Below are positions 50,350 through 57,244 of a stretch of DNA of 57,244 nucleotides, in pieces (position 1 is the stretch's first letter; each line of letters begins with the position of its first letter). Origin of the DNA: a marine actinobacterium MedAcidi-G3 (lineage in GTDB: Bacteria; Actinomycetota; Acidimicrobiia; Acidimicrobiales; Poriferisodalaceae). The position numbers and the translations under genes were made by a program. Below the pieces are notes generated by a model. The model was not told the DNA's origin. It did not search any database and was given only the letters and a program-made list of their open reading frames with translations. Where the stretch lies: positions 1 through 57,244 of the forward strand of contig JUEP01000015.1 in NCBI GenBank assembly GCA_000817105.1, given 5' to 3'.

Positions 50350-51978
50350 TTAACTGGACCAGTTGAAGTCTTTAAATTGTTCCCTCAGTACTTTCTTGTC
50401 TATTTTCCCGGTTCCGGTGTGGGGGATTTCTTCGACCGCTATGACGTCGTTAGGTAACCACCATGAGGCCACATGCGGCTTTATGGAGTCGAAAACTTCA
50501 TTGGGATTTAGTTCCTTTCCAGGCTCGAGGACCACAACCAGGAGTGGTCGTTCTCCCCATCGGTCGTGAGGTAGGCCGACAGCGGCTGCTTCTATAACTC
50601 CCGGTGCCCCAATAGCAGCGTTTTCAAGTTCGATAGAACTGATCCACTCTCCACCGCTTTTGATTACGTCTTTTGCGCGGTCAACGATCGATATGTAGCC
50701 CTCGTTGTCCATGGTCGCAACATCTCCGGTTCGTAACCAAACGCCGTCTGGTTCAAAGACGTGGGTGGAGTCATCTTCTAATCCAAAGTATGAGCCTGCG
50801 ACCCATGGTCCGCGAGCCAGCAGTTCACCGGGAGTGACTCCATCGCGTTCGACGTCGTTGCCGTCGCCGTCGACGAGACGTAGTTCGACACCATAGAGTT
50901 CGCGTCCTGCCATAGCCTGACGACGTCTTTTTTGTTCACGATCCATACCTGCGACCTTGTGAGTAAATCTGCCGGCTGAACCTTGCGTCATTTCCGTCAT
51001 TCCCCAGACGTGAGACACGAACACTTCGTAGTCATCTTCTAACGTGTCCATCAATGAACGTGGCGCTGCTGACCCGCCCACTGCGAGACGATTCAGGGAC
51101 GGTACGTCAGCTCCGCTGTCTTGCAAATGCTGAACGACCGATAGCCAAATTGTCGGAACCCCGGCGGAGAAGGTGACGTTTTCTTCTTGGATTTGCCGAA
51201 CGATTGCCTCGGGTGACATGTCAGGTCCGGGTAATACGAGTTTCGCTCCTGCCATAGCGGCGGCAAAGGGAATTGCCCAGCCGTTGACATGAAACATCGG
51301 CACCGCAAGCAGTATCGACTGACTTGAATTGACGTCATGGCCGTCCCCAGTGCAGGTCGCCCAAGTTTGGAGAACTATGGATCGGTGGCTCTGCATGACC
51401 CCCTTCGGGTTTCCGGTAGTCCCAGAGGTGTAGCAGAGAGTGGCGGCACTCCATTCGTCAAGGTTGGGCCATTCTTCGATCTGGGAGCTTTCTGTAATCC
51501 ACTTCTCGTAGGCGACGACGTTTTTCAGAGACGTTTCGGGTATTGCATCAGCGAGGACGACCCAAGAACGCACTGAATGGGTGTCCGGAGCGATCCTCTC
51601 CGCTACTGATAAAAAATCTGGATCAACGAACACTATTTGGTCTTCTGCGTTGTTGATAATCCAGGCAATTTGTTCTTCGCGGAGTCGAGGATTCACAGTA
51701 TGTAAGACAGCACCTATGCCTGTTATCCCGTAGTAGACCTCCAAATGTCGATGGTCATTCCAGCCGATAGTGCCAACTCGGTCACCGGGTTTGATGCCTT
51801 CTGAAACTAAAGCCCCCGAAACCTGTTGCGCTCGACGGTGGACTTCTGTCCAGTTTGTTCGATGTACCCGCCCCATGGAATCGGTCGCCACAACTTCAGT
51901 GTTGGAATGATTGCGGCCTGCGTATTCAATCAAACTCGAAATCAAGAGCTGGCGGTCCATGTTCAATCCACGAAGCAT
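50350..51978 (-). CDS. Long-chain acyl-CoA synthetase-like AMP-forming ligase
   Basis: An ANL ligase of about 542 residues. Motifs: [62 protein letters not shown] and the C-terminal Lys in [15 protein letters not shown]. This pattern fits medium to long chain fatty acyl-CoA ligases, often listed as acyl-CoA synthetases of the FadD3/FadK type. The frame extends upstream to 52110, but ATG 51978 ([12 protein letters not shown]) has GAGGA about 6 bases before it and lies 7 bases after the stop of the epoxide hydrolase gene, so the two form an operon. Substrate unknown. Confidence 0.9.
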   Translation of the reverse strand: MLRGLNMDRQLLISSLIEYAGRNHSNTEVVATDSMGRVHRTNWTEVHRRAQQVSGALVSEGIKPGDRVGTIGWNDHRHLEVYYGITGIGAVLHTVNPRLREEQIAWIINNAEDQIVFVDPDFLSVAERIAPDTHSVRSWVVLADAIPETSLKNVVAYEKWITESSQIEEWPNLDEWSAATLCYTSGTTGNPKGVMQSHRSIVLQTWATCTGDGHDVNSSQSILLAVPMFHVNGWAIPFAAAMAGAKLVLPGPDMSPEAIVRQIQEENVTFSAGVPTIWLSVVQHLQDSGADVPSLNRLAVGGSAAPRSLMDTLEDDYEVFVSHVWGMTEMTQGSAGRFTHKVAGMDREQKRRRQAMAGRELYGVELRLVDGDGNDVERDGVTPGELLARGPWVAGSYFGLEDDSTHVFEPDGVWLRTGDVATMDNEGYISIVDRAKDVIKSGGEWISSIELENAAIGAPGVIEAAAVGLPHDRWGERPLLVVVLEPGKELNPNEVFDSIKPHVASWWLPNDVIAVEEIPHTGTGKIDKKVLREQFKDFNWSS

Positions 51979-51985
51979 TTGGTCC

Positions 51986-53116
51986 TCAACGAATCCGGGA
52001 AAAAAAGGAGCGAACGTCTTCAACGAAGAGCTCCGGCTGTTCGAAAGCAGCAAAATGCCCTCCCTTAGGCATTTTGGTCCACTGTCGGATGTCGGTGTAA
52101 ATCCCTTCACTCCAAGATCTGACTGGGGGAATTATTTCACGAGGAAACGAAGCGACACCTGTCGGAATGTTTACTTGAGCTGGTCGCGTGGAACGGAAAC
52201 TTTCCCAATACAGACGAGCGGAAGAAGTGGCCGACTTCGTCACCCAATAGAGCATGACGTTATCGAGCATCTCATCTCGAGAGAGAGCATCCTCGGGATG
52301 GCCTTGGTTGTCGGTCCAGGCCCAGAACTTTTCGAGAATCCAAGCCAACTGGCCGACAGGTGAATCTGTGAGGCCGTAGCCCAAGGTTTGAGGTCGTGTT
52401 CCCTGTTGAGTCGAGTAACCAGAGTCCCAATCTCGGTAATAGGCGGCGGCCTCGAGTGCAATATTTTCTTCATCGGTGGGTTCTCGGTCTTTGGGTCGAT
52501 TCCCGCGCATAACCATATTTAGGTGGATCCCTGCACAGTTCTCTGGGTGGCGCCCACCAATGGCGGTCGTGATAGCTGAGCCCCAATCACCGCCCTGAGC
52601 GCCGAACCTCTGATAGCCCAGCCTGATCATAAGCTCTTTGAACACGTCCGCGATCTTTTCCACACCCCATCCAGCTTGTGGCGGATTGCCGCTGAATCCA
52701 TAGCCCGGCAGCGAGGGACAAACAACGTGAAACGCATCCTCGGCATTTCCTCCATGGTCTGTGGGATTAGTGAGGGGTTCAATGACCTTGTGAAACTCAA
52801 CGACGGAGCCCGGCCAACCATGGGACAGGATTAAAGGAGTTGCCTCAGCATGTGGTGATCGTTGATGAATGAAATGGATGTCGCAACCCGCTACCGGAGT
52901 TGTGAATTGGTCGAACCTGTTCAAGGCAACTTCTCGCTGTCGCCAGTCGTAGCTAGTGAGCCAGTACTCAGACATCTCTTGTACATAGTTGAGTGGTATT
53001 CCTTGAGACCAGTCTTCCACGAGTTCTTTTTCGGGCCACCGTGTTTTAGATAGACGATTGTGGAGGTCATCGAGGACTTCGTCAGGTACTGATATTTGGT
53101 ACGGGGTGATATCCAT
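51986..53116 (-). CDS. Epoxide hydrolase with N-terminal EHN domain
   Basis: A 376-residue alpha/beta hydrolase. The N-terminal EHN domain (FxISVPDEVLDDLHNRLSKTRWP) is followed by the oxyanion motif SHGWPGS, the nucleophile Asp in AQGGDWGSAITTAIG and a C-terminal catalytic His in KGGHFAAFEQPE. Such enzymes hydrolyse epoxides to diols in the cytoplasm. It lies just upstream of the acyl-CoA ligase gene on the same strand. Juvenile-hormone-type relatives exist but a detoxification or catabolic role is more plausible here. Confidence 0.93.
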   Translation of the reverse strand: MDITPYQISVPDEVLDDLHNRLSKTRWPEKELVEDWSQGIPLNYVQEMSEYWLTSYDWRQREVALNRFDQFTTPVAGCDIHFIHQRSPHAEATPLILSHGWPGSVVEFHKVIEPLTNPTDHGGNAEDAFHVVCPSLPGYGFSGNPPQAGWGVEKIADVFKELMIRLGYQRFGAQGGDWGSAITTAIGGRHPENCAGIHLNMVMRGNRPKDREPTDEENIALEAAAYYRDWDSGYSTQQGTRPQTLGYGLTDSPVGQLAWILEKFWAWTDNQGHPEDALSRDEMLDNVMLYWVTKSATSSARLYWESFRSTRPAQVNIPTGVASFPREIIPPVRSWSEGIYTDIRQWTKMPKGGHFAAFEQPELFVEDVRSFFSRIR

Positions 53117-53147
53117 TGCGCCAATTTAGCGCTGCTCAGTCGGTCTC

Positions 53148-55004
53148 TTAAGCCTGAGCGCGCTTTTTGGTCCGCAGTCTGACTCCAGAATTCAATTCAA
53201 CTTTCCTAATGCGGATGCTTTCTGGCGTTACTTCAACGCATTCGTCGTCAGCGATGAACTCCAAAGCATGCTCTAGAGAGAGAGTTCGTGGAGGACTTAG
53301 GCGTACTGCATCGTCAGCTGCAGCCGCTCGAATATTAGTCTGTTTCTTTTCCTTGCAAATATTGACATCAAGGTCATCGGGGCGAGGATTCTCTCCGATG
53401 ACCATGCCCTCATAAACCGGAGCGCTCGGTCCTACGAAGAGGGTTCCTCTTTCTTGGATCGTCGACGCTGCATAGCCACTTACTTGGCCTGTGCGGTCAG
53501 CGACTATCGACCCCGTGTGCCGTGAACGGAGGTCGCCACTCCAAGGAATATAGCTATCGAACACATGATGTAAGAGTCCTGTACCACGAGTTTCAGTCAG
53601 GAATTCAGTTCGAAATCCAATAAGACCGCGAGCTGGTATTAGGTAATCAAGGCGTACCCAACCAGTTCCGTGGTTCATTATCTCTTCGAGCCGCCCTCGA
53701 CGCTCACCTAACAACTGGGTAACCGCTCCGACATGGTCTTCTGGTATATCGATCGTTACGCGTTCTGCCGGTTCATGTACTGCACCATCAATAAGTTTTG
53801 TAAGTACCCGAGGCTTTCCTACGTTCAGTTCGAACCCTTCACGACGCATAATCTCGACGAGAACTGCAAGCTGAAGTTCGCCTCTGCCTTGGATTTCCCA
53901 GGCATCTGGACGATCGGTATCAAGCAGTCGAAGAGCAACGTTTCCTATCAGCTCTGCCTCTAGGCGGTTTTTGATGAGACGAGCTGTCATCTTCTTGCCT
54001 TCGGTGCCGGCCAATGGGGACGTGTTGATGCCAATTGTCATTGAAAGGCTGGGTTCATCGACGGTGATAACTGGAAGAGGTACAGGTGAAGATGGATCGC
54101 TAAGGGTCTCGCCGATCGTTATTTCGGGTATTCCTGCAACAGCTGCGATTTCGCCCGGGCCTACTTCTTCGACATCAACGCGATTGAGGCCCTCAGTTGT
54201 ATATAACTCTACGATTCGAGTTGTTTCTATGGACCCATCGAATCGACACCAGGCAACCGCTTGTCCTTTGTTGAGGGTGCCGTGTAGCACTCTGCACAGG
54301 GCCAATCGCCCGACATAGGGATTGGCATCTAAGTTTGTGACCCAGGCTTGGAGAGGGTGGTTCGGGTCATAGGTAGGTGATGGAACGACGTTAACTAAAA
54401 CTTCAAAGAGAGCGCCTAAATCAGACCCAGGGGAAGCGAGTTCGGTGGTTGCAGTACCTTTTCGGGCATCCGTGTAGACAATAGGGAAATCGATTTGGTG
54501 ATCCTGGGCGTCAAGATCGAGGAAGAGTTCATAGGTTTCATCGATAACTTCGGAGATCCGCTCATCGGGCCGGTCTATTTTGTTGATCACTAGGACTACC
54601 GGAAGATCAAGGGCGAGGGCTTTGCGCAACACAAATCGTGTTTGCGGCAGGGGCCCCTCGGAGGCGTCCACAAGTAAGACAACACCATCGACCATGGTGA
54701 GAGCACGTTCCACTTCACCGCCGAAGTCGGCGTGGCCTGGAGTATCGATAATATTTACCTTTACGTCGTTACCCGACTGGTCCCGCCAGTGCACAGCGGT
54801 ATTTTTAGCCAAGATCGTGATGCCCTTTTCGCGTTCCAGGTCCATTGAGTCGAGTACGCGCTCTCGTACTTCTTCGTTGTCGCGAAAAGCTCCTGATTGC
54901 CAGAGCATGGCGTCGACAAGGGTTGTTTTCCCATGGTCGACATGAGCGATTATCGCGACATTGCGTAGGTCGTCGCGTGAGGTCAAAGGTTCAGTGGTAG
55001 TCAC
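53148..55004 (-). CDS. typA: GTP-binding protein TypA/BipA
   Basis: A ribosome-associated GTPase of 618 residues related to EF-G. GTPase motifs: AHVDHGKTTLVDAML (G1), DTPGHADFGGEVE (G3) and NKIDRPD (G4). The C-terminal part (MRREGFELNVGKP, RLDYLIPARGLIGF, and the typical end VRLSPPRTLSLEHALEFIADDECVEVTPES) is diagnostic of TypA. Starts at GTG 55004. It stands alone on the minus strand with about 158 bases upstream to the next gene end and 31 to the epoxide hydrolase start downstream. Confidence 0.97.
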   Translation of the reverse strand: MTTTEPLTSRDDLRNVAIIAHVDHGKTTLVDAMLWQSGAFRDNEEVRERVLDSMDLEREKGITILAKNTAVHWRDQSGNDVKVNIIDTPGHADFGGEVERALTMVDGVVLLVDASEGPLPQTRFVLRKALALDLPVVLVINKIDRPDERISEVIDETYELFLDLDAQDHQIDFPIVYTDARKGTATTELASPGSDLGALFEVLVNVVPSPTYDPNHPLQAWVTNLDANPYVGRLALCRVLHGTLNKGQAVAWCRFDGSIETTRIVELYTTEGLNRVDVEEVGPGEIAAVAGIPEITIGETLSDPSSPVPLPVITVDEPSLSMTIGINTSPLAGTEGKKMTARLIKNRLEAELIGNVALRLLDTDRPDAWEIQGRGELQLAVLVEIMRREGFELNVGKPRVLTKLIDGAVHEPAERVTIDIPEDHVGAVTQLLGERRGRLEEIMNHGTGWVRLDYLIPARGLIGFRTEFLTETRGTGLLHHVFDSYIPWSGDLRSRHTGSIVADRTGQVSGYAASTIQERGTLFVGPSAPVYEGMVIGENPRPDDLDVNICKEKKQTNIRAAAADDAVRLSPPRTLSLEHALEFIADDECVEVTPESIRIRKVELNSGVRLRTKKRAQA

Positions 55005-55162
55005 GGCTATTCAGTTTGTGGGGGGGGTGATCGGGCACGAAAGATCAAGTGTGCCACGAAAGAGTTGCACTCCCGCCCTTAGTGAAGATGAATATGAGTC
55101 TTTAAGTGATGAAAGTGTTGTTGAGAATGCCTTTGCCTGGCGGAGTTATCTAGCAGGATTGA

Positions 55163-56371
55163 CTAATTTTCTGCTGCGTTGTGTTTGCTTTGTTTCGCTG
55201 TTATTTGCATAGCCTTGGCAGCCTTTTCGTTGGAAAGGATCTTGTCAAGGATGGCTTCTCCAGCGCGGTTGAAAGGATCTCGTTTAGTTGAAACAAACTC
55301 TTGAGATTGTCTCAAATTCTGTGTGTAACCATTTAATTCAGGGATGACATAGCGCGCAACGAGGTCCCAGCTGTTGGCGGTATCTCGGGGTGTAGCCCAG
55401 TCGTGTACGAAGCCGATAGCAGTTCCGAAGCCGCCCGTCAGGTCTGACATCTTGCGAATGAATGCAACTAAATCATCGGGTGTCCCAACCACTGCTGTCT
55501 GAGCTACGCCCTTAGACGCTCCGCCGCAAACTGCTTCCAGGGCTTCGTCGGGGTCGTTGTAAGCGATCGTCCCTGGGCGTTGCAGTGTCCCGACGATGTA
55601 CTCGTTGTGCCACCGTTGAAGTCCTTGCCGTGCTTGATCGCGTGCTAGGTCGCGAGTCTCGGCGATATGCCAGTTGAGAAGCACGCGCCAATCTGACCTG
55701 TCGACCGTGGTACCCGATTTCAGCGCAGCATCTTCAGCAAAGTCCCACTGCGTAGCTAATGCTGTGATTCCTTCTGACGCCATCGAGCCAATAGATAAAA
55801 CGCCGATGCCATATTTACCCGCGAGTGTCATTCCCGATGGAGAAACCATGGAAGCGGTAGCAGCCGGCATTTGGTCCTGAACCGGCAATAATTGTAACTG
55901 TGCATCTTTCATCGTGAACCAGTCGGTTTCATATGAGAAACGAGGCTCGCCGCGGAGGAGACGAAGGACGACGCCGAGGGCTTCGTCCTGACGGTCGCGG
56001 AGAAGCATGGGGTCGATATCAAATGTATGGGCGTCAGATGGCAGAGCACCAGGGCCTGTTCCGAAAATCACCCTTCCAGCTGTCATATGGTCTAGCTGAA
56101 CGATTCTTTGCGCCACGTTAAATGGGTGATGATAAGGAAGAGAAATAACGCCTGTTCCGAGTTTTATTCTTGAAGTGCGTTCCCCGGCCGCCGCTAAGAA
56201 CATCTCGGGGCTTGCAATCATTTCCCATCCTGAACTGTGGTGCTCTCCACACCAAAACTCGTCGAAAAGTAGCTTGTCTAGCTGCTCTACTAGATCTAAA
56301 TCGCGTCGGAATTGGAGCATGGGATTCTCGCCGACGGGGTGGTGAGGGGCTAAAAACGCTCCGAAGCGCAT
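55163..56371 (-). CDS. LLM-class flavin/F420 oxidoreductase
   Basis: A 402-residue luciferase-like oxidoreductase. The N-terminus MRFGAFLAPHHPVGENPMLQFRRDLDLVEQLDKL with FDEFWCGEHHSSGWE and the segment IKLGTGVISLPYHHPFNVAQRI match the bacterial luciferase/alkanal monooxygenase-like branch, some members of which use FMN instead of F420. AGGAGG lies about 7 bases before the ATG. It is upstream of typA on the same strand (158-base gap). Substrate unknown. Confidence 0.9.
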   Translation of the reverse strand: MRFGAFLAPHHPVGENPMLQFRRDLDLVEQLDKLLFDEFWCGEHHSSGWEMIASPEMFLAAAGERTSRIKLGTGVISLPYHHPFNVAQRIVQLDHMTAGRVIFGTGPGALPSDAHTFDIDPMLLRDRQDEALGVVLRLLRGEPRFSYETDWFTMKDAQLQLLPVQDQMPAATASMVSPSGMTLAGKYGIGVLSIGSMASEGITALATQWDFAEDAALKSGTTVDRSDWRVLLNWHIAETRDLARDQARQGLQRWHNEYIVGTLQRPGTIAYNDPDEALEAVCGGASKGVAQTAVVGTPDDLVAFIRKMSDLTGGFGTAIGFVHDWATPRDTANSWDLVARYVIPELNGYTQNLRQSQEFVSTKRDPFNRAGEAILDKILSNEKAAKAMQITAKQSKHNAAEN

Positions 56372-56490
56372 GACGGAAGCCTCCTACTTGAATCGGTGAC
56401 CGGAGAGGTGAGATGTTGCATGAGTAGAACCTAGTGGGTGGAACCGTCCGTCCGAACTAAAGACGGGGCTGAGTTAATTGGCGTTGATGA

Positions 56491-56703
56491 CTACGGTTTA
56501 GGTAAGTCCTCGTCGTCATCCCAGGTTTGAGGCGGCCCGAACCGAGTTTCGTTAAGAACGTTTAATACAGTTGAAAGCGCGAACCCAATAAACATTCCAA
56601 ATCCGGTGAAAATTACTGGGATGCTCTTCATCAGGATGCCAAGCCAAGAAATGGCTACCCCAACACCTATAAACCAAGCAGGTTCTATGGGCCGGCTGAA
56701 CAT
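56491..56703 (-). CDS. Small two-helix membrane protein (70 aa)
   Basis: A 70-residue product with two hydrophobic stretches (about residues 9-25 and 29-46) and a charged, acidic C-terminus (TWDDDEDLPKP). It is probably an integral membrane protein with an N-terminal hairpin. I do not recognise the family. It lies in the 500-base stretch between the two last LLM genes and is the only convincing ORF there; the rest (56372-56490 and 56704-56871) shows nothing I can name. Confidence 0.55.
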   Translation of the reverse strand: MFSRPIEPAWFIGVGVAISWLGILMKSIPVIFTGFGMFIGFALSTVLNVLNETRFGPPQTWDDDEDLPKP

Positions 56704-56871
56704 ATTTGCTCCCTGATCTACTGAATTGCGAGAATAGCAACGGCTTTGCTGTGTCTCCGGAACTGAGTTGGTTAGCGTCCGTGGATGTCTATAACTTGCT
56801 TACTTTCTAGCACCATGCGGATACTCTCGGTAGTGCAGTAGCAAGGCTTCCAAGGTAAGGCGGGTACTTCA

Positions 56872-57244
56872 ATGCGAGAGGGAGCATCTCCAATAGGGGT
56901 CATGTTTAATACCGACAGGATGTCGGGCGATGGGCTCCGGGAATTTGCAAAACGGATTGAGTTCATAGGTATCGAAACTCTCTGGGTTCCTGAGCTGTTC
57001 GGCAGAGAGCCATTTGCCACAGCAGGTCACGTCTTGTCGAGTACAACAAGCCTTCGTGTTGGAAGTGGTATCGCGAATATTTACGCCCGAGACGCGATTG
57101 CTGCTGCAGCGGGAGCTCGCACGTTGTCGGAGTTTTCGTCAGGACGATTCGTCTTAGGCCTAGGGGTCTCGAATCCTGGGTTAGCGCAAGCACGTGGGCA
57201 TGGTTGGGAACCCCCGGTTGAAAAGTTGCGCGACTATGTCGAGG
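56872..57244 (+). CDS. LLM-class F420-dependent oxidoreductase, 5' part (cut by window end)
   Basis: A reading frame starting ATG 56872 stays open to the window end. It encodes MREGASPIGVMFNTDRMSGD..., then IEFIGIETLWVPELFGREPFA, SLRVGSGIANIYARDAIAAAA and GRFVLGLGVSNPGLAQARGHGW, which is the N-terminal half of an F420-LLM oxidoreductase. Because it has no stop in the window, its 3' end and substrate clues are lost. It is divergent from the small membrane protein gene. Confidence 0.85.
   Translation, partial: MREGASPIGVMFNTDRMSGDGLREFAKRIEFIGIETLWVPELFGREPFATAGHVLSSTTSLRVGSGIANIYARDAIAAAAGARTLSEFSSGRFVLGLGVSNPGLAQARGHGWEPPVEKLRDYVE

Noticed and set aside
52036..52110. N-terminal extension of the acyl-CoA ligase beyond ATG 51978
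   Set aside because: It would overlap the epoxide hydrolase coding region and has no ligase similarity.
1..57244. Prophage, insertion sequence, CRISPR array or integrative element
   Set aside because: No transposase, integrase, cas gene, regularly spaced repeat or flanking repeat was seen.

Overview
The window looks like the chromosome of a free-living, aerobic actinobacterium, most likely an uncultured (perhaps marine) member of the Acidimicrobiia. This is an inference from gene content. A mycothione reductase and a mycothiol-type DsbA protein point to mycothiol. Several luciferase-like (LLM) oxidoreductases of the F420 type point to F420. There is an actinobacterial gcvH / FHA (GarA-like) / bifunctional-nuclease / FtsR-like MerR block, many crotonases and acyl-CoA ligases, and moderate GC. 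I see no mobile element, CRISPR array, rRNA or tRNA gene. The coding strand switches often and genes are tightly packed.

Layout. 1-6.7 kb: the 3' part of leuS, thrB, a TPP enzyme, a SRAP abasic-site protein, a HIT protein and a phosphatidyltransferase. 6.7-8.7 kb: gcvH, FHA protein, bifunctional nuclease and FtsR-like regulator. 8.7-21.3 kb: msrB, F420-type oxidoreductase, TauD dioxygenase, crotonase; a four-gene minus-strand set with a NicX-like ring-cleaving dioxygenase, acyl-CoA ligase, beta-hydroxyacid dehydrogenase and class V aminotransferase; a histidine phosphatase, a serine hydrolase and mycothione reductase. 21.3-24.6 kb: a minus-strand run selD - dnaJ-like - NadD-like - 2OG oxygenase. 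24.7-27.6 kb: DUF418 membrane protein, nucleoside hydrolase, DinB-like protein. 27.6-32.3 kb: gcvP and gcvT behind a tandem glycine riboswitch, then an ArsC-type reductase and a crotonase. 33-41.4 kb: serB, a YeiH exporter, hydrolases, F420/PPOX/DsbA redox genes and a Nudix hydrolase. 41.4-46 kb: the aerobic benzoyl-CoA (box) pathway with boxB, boxC and a divergent benzoate-CoA ligase. 46-57 kb: esterase, crotonases, methyltransferase, acyl-CoA ligase, epoxide hydrolase, typA and two more LLM oxidoreductases, the last cut by the window end.

Main discovery. Two genes contain an in-frame TGA exactly where the family has its catalytic cysteine, so simple gene calling truncates both. In selD the N-terminal motif reads LTQYSHGAGUACK, with TGA at 24552-24554. 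In the ArsC-type reductase it reads YHNPHUGSSK, with TGA at 32258-32260. Both reading frames continue upstream into the conserved family N-terminus, and each TGA is followed by a hairpin resembling a bacterial SECIS element. The organism therefore very probably makes selenocysteine. The selenophosphate synthetase is itself a selenoprotein, and a grx-type arsenate reductase-like protein carries Sec12 in place of Cys12. selA, selB and selC are not in the window.

How it fits together. Glycine cleavage genes are split between a riboswitch-controlled gcvT-gcvP pair and a gcvH inside the cell-cycle/2-oxoglutarate control block. Aromatic-acid and acyl-CoA catabolism (box genes, NicX-like set, five crotonase-family genes, four acyl-CoA or benzoate-CoA ligases and related dehydrogenases) dominates the accessory content. 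Mycothiol, MsrB and selenoprotein redox genes supply thiol and selenol chemistry.
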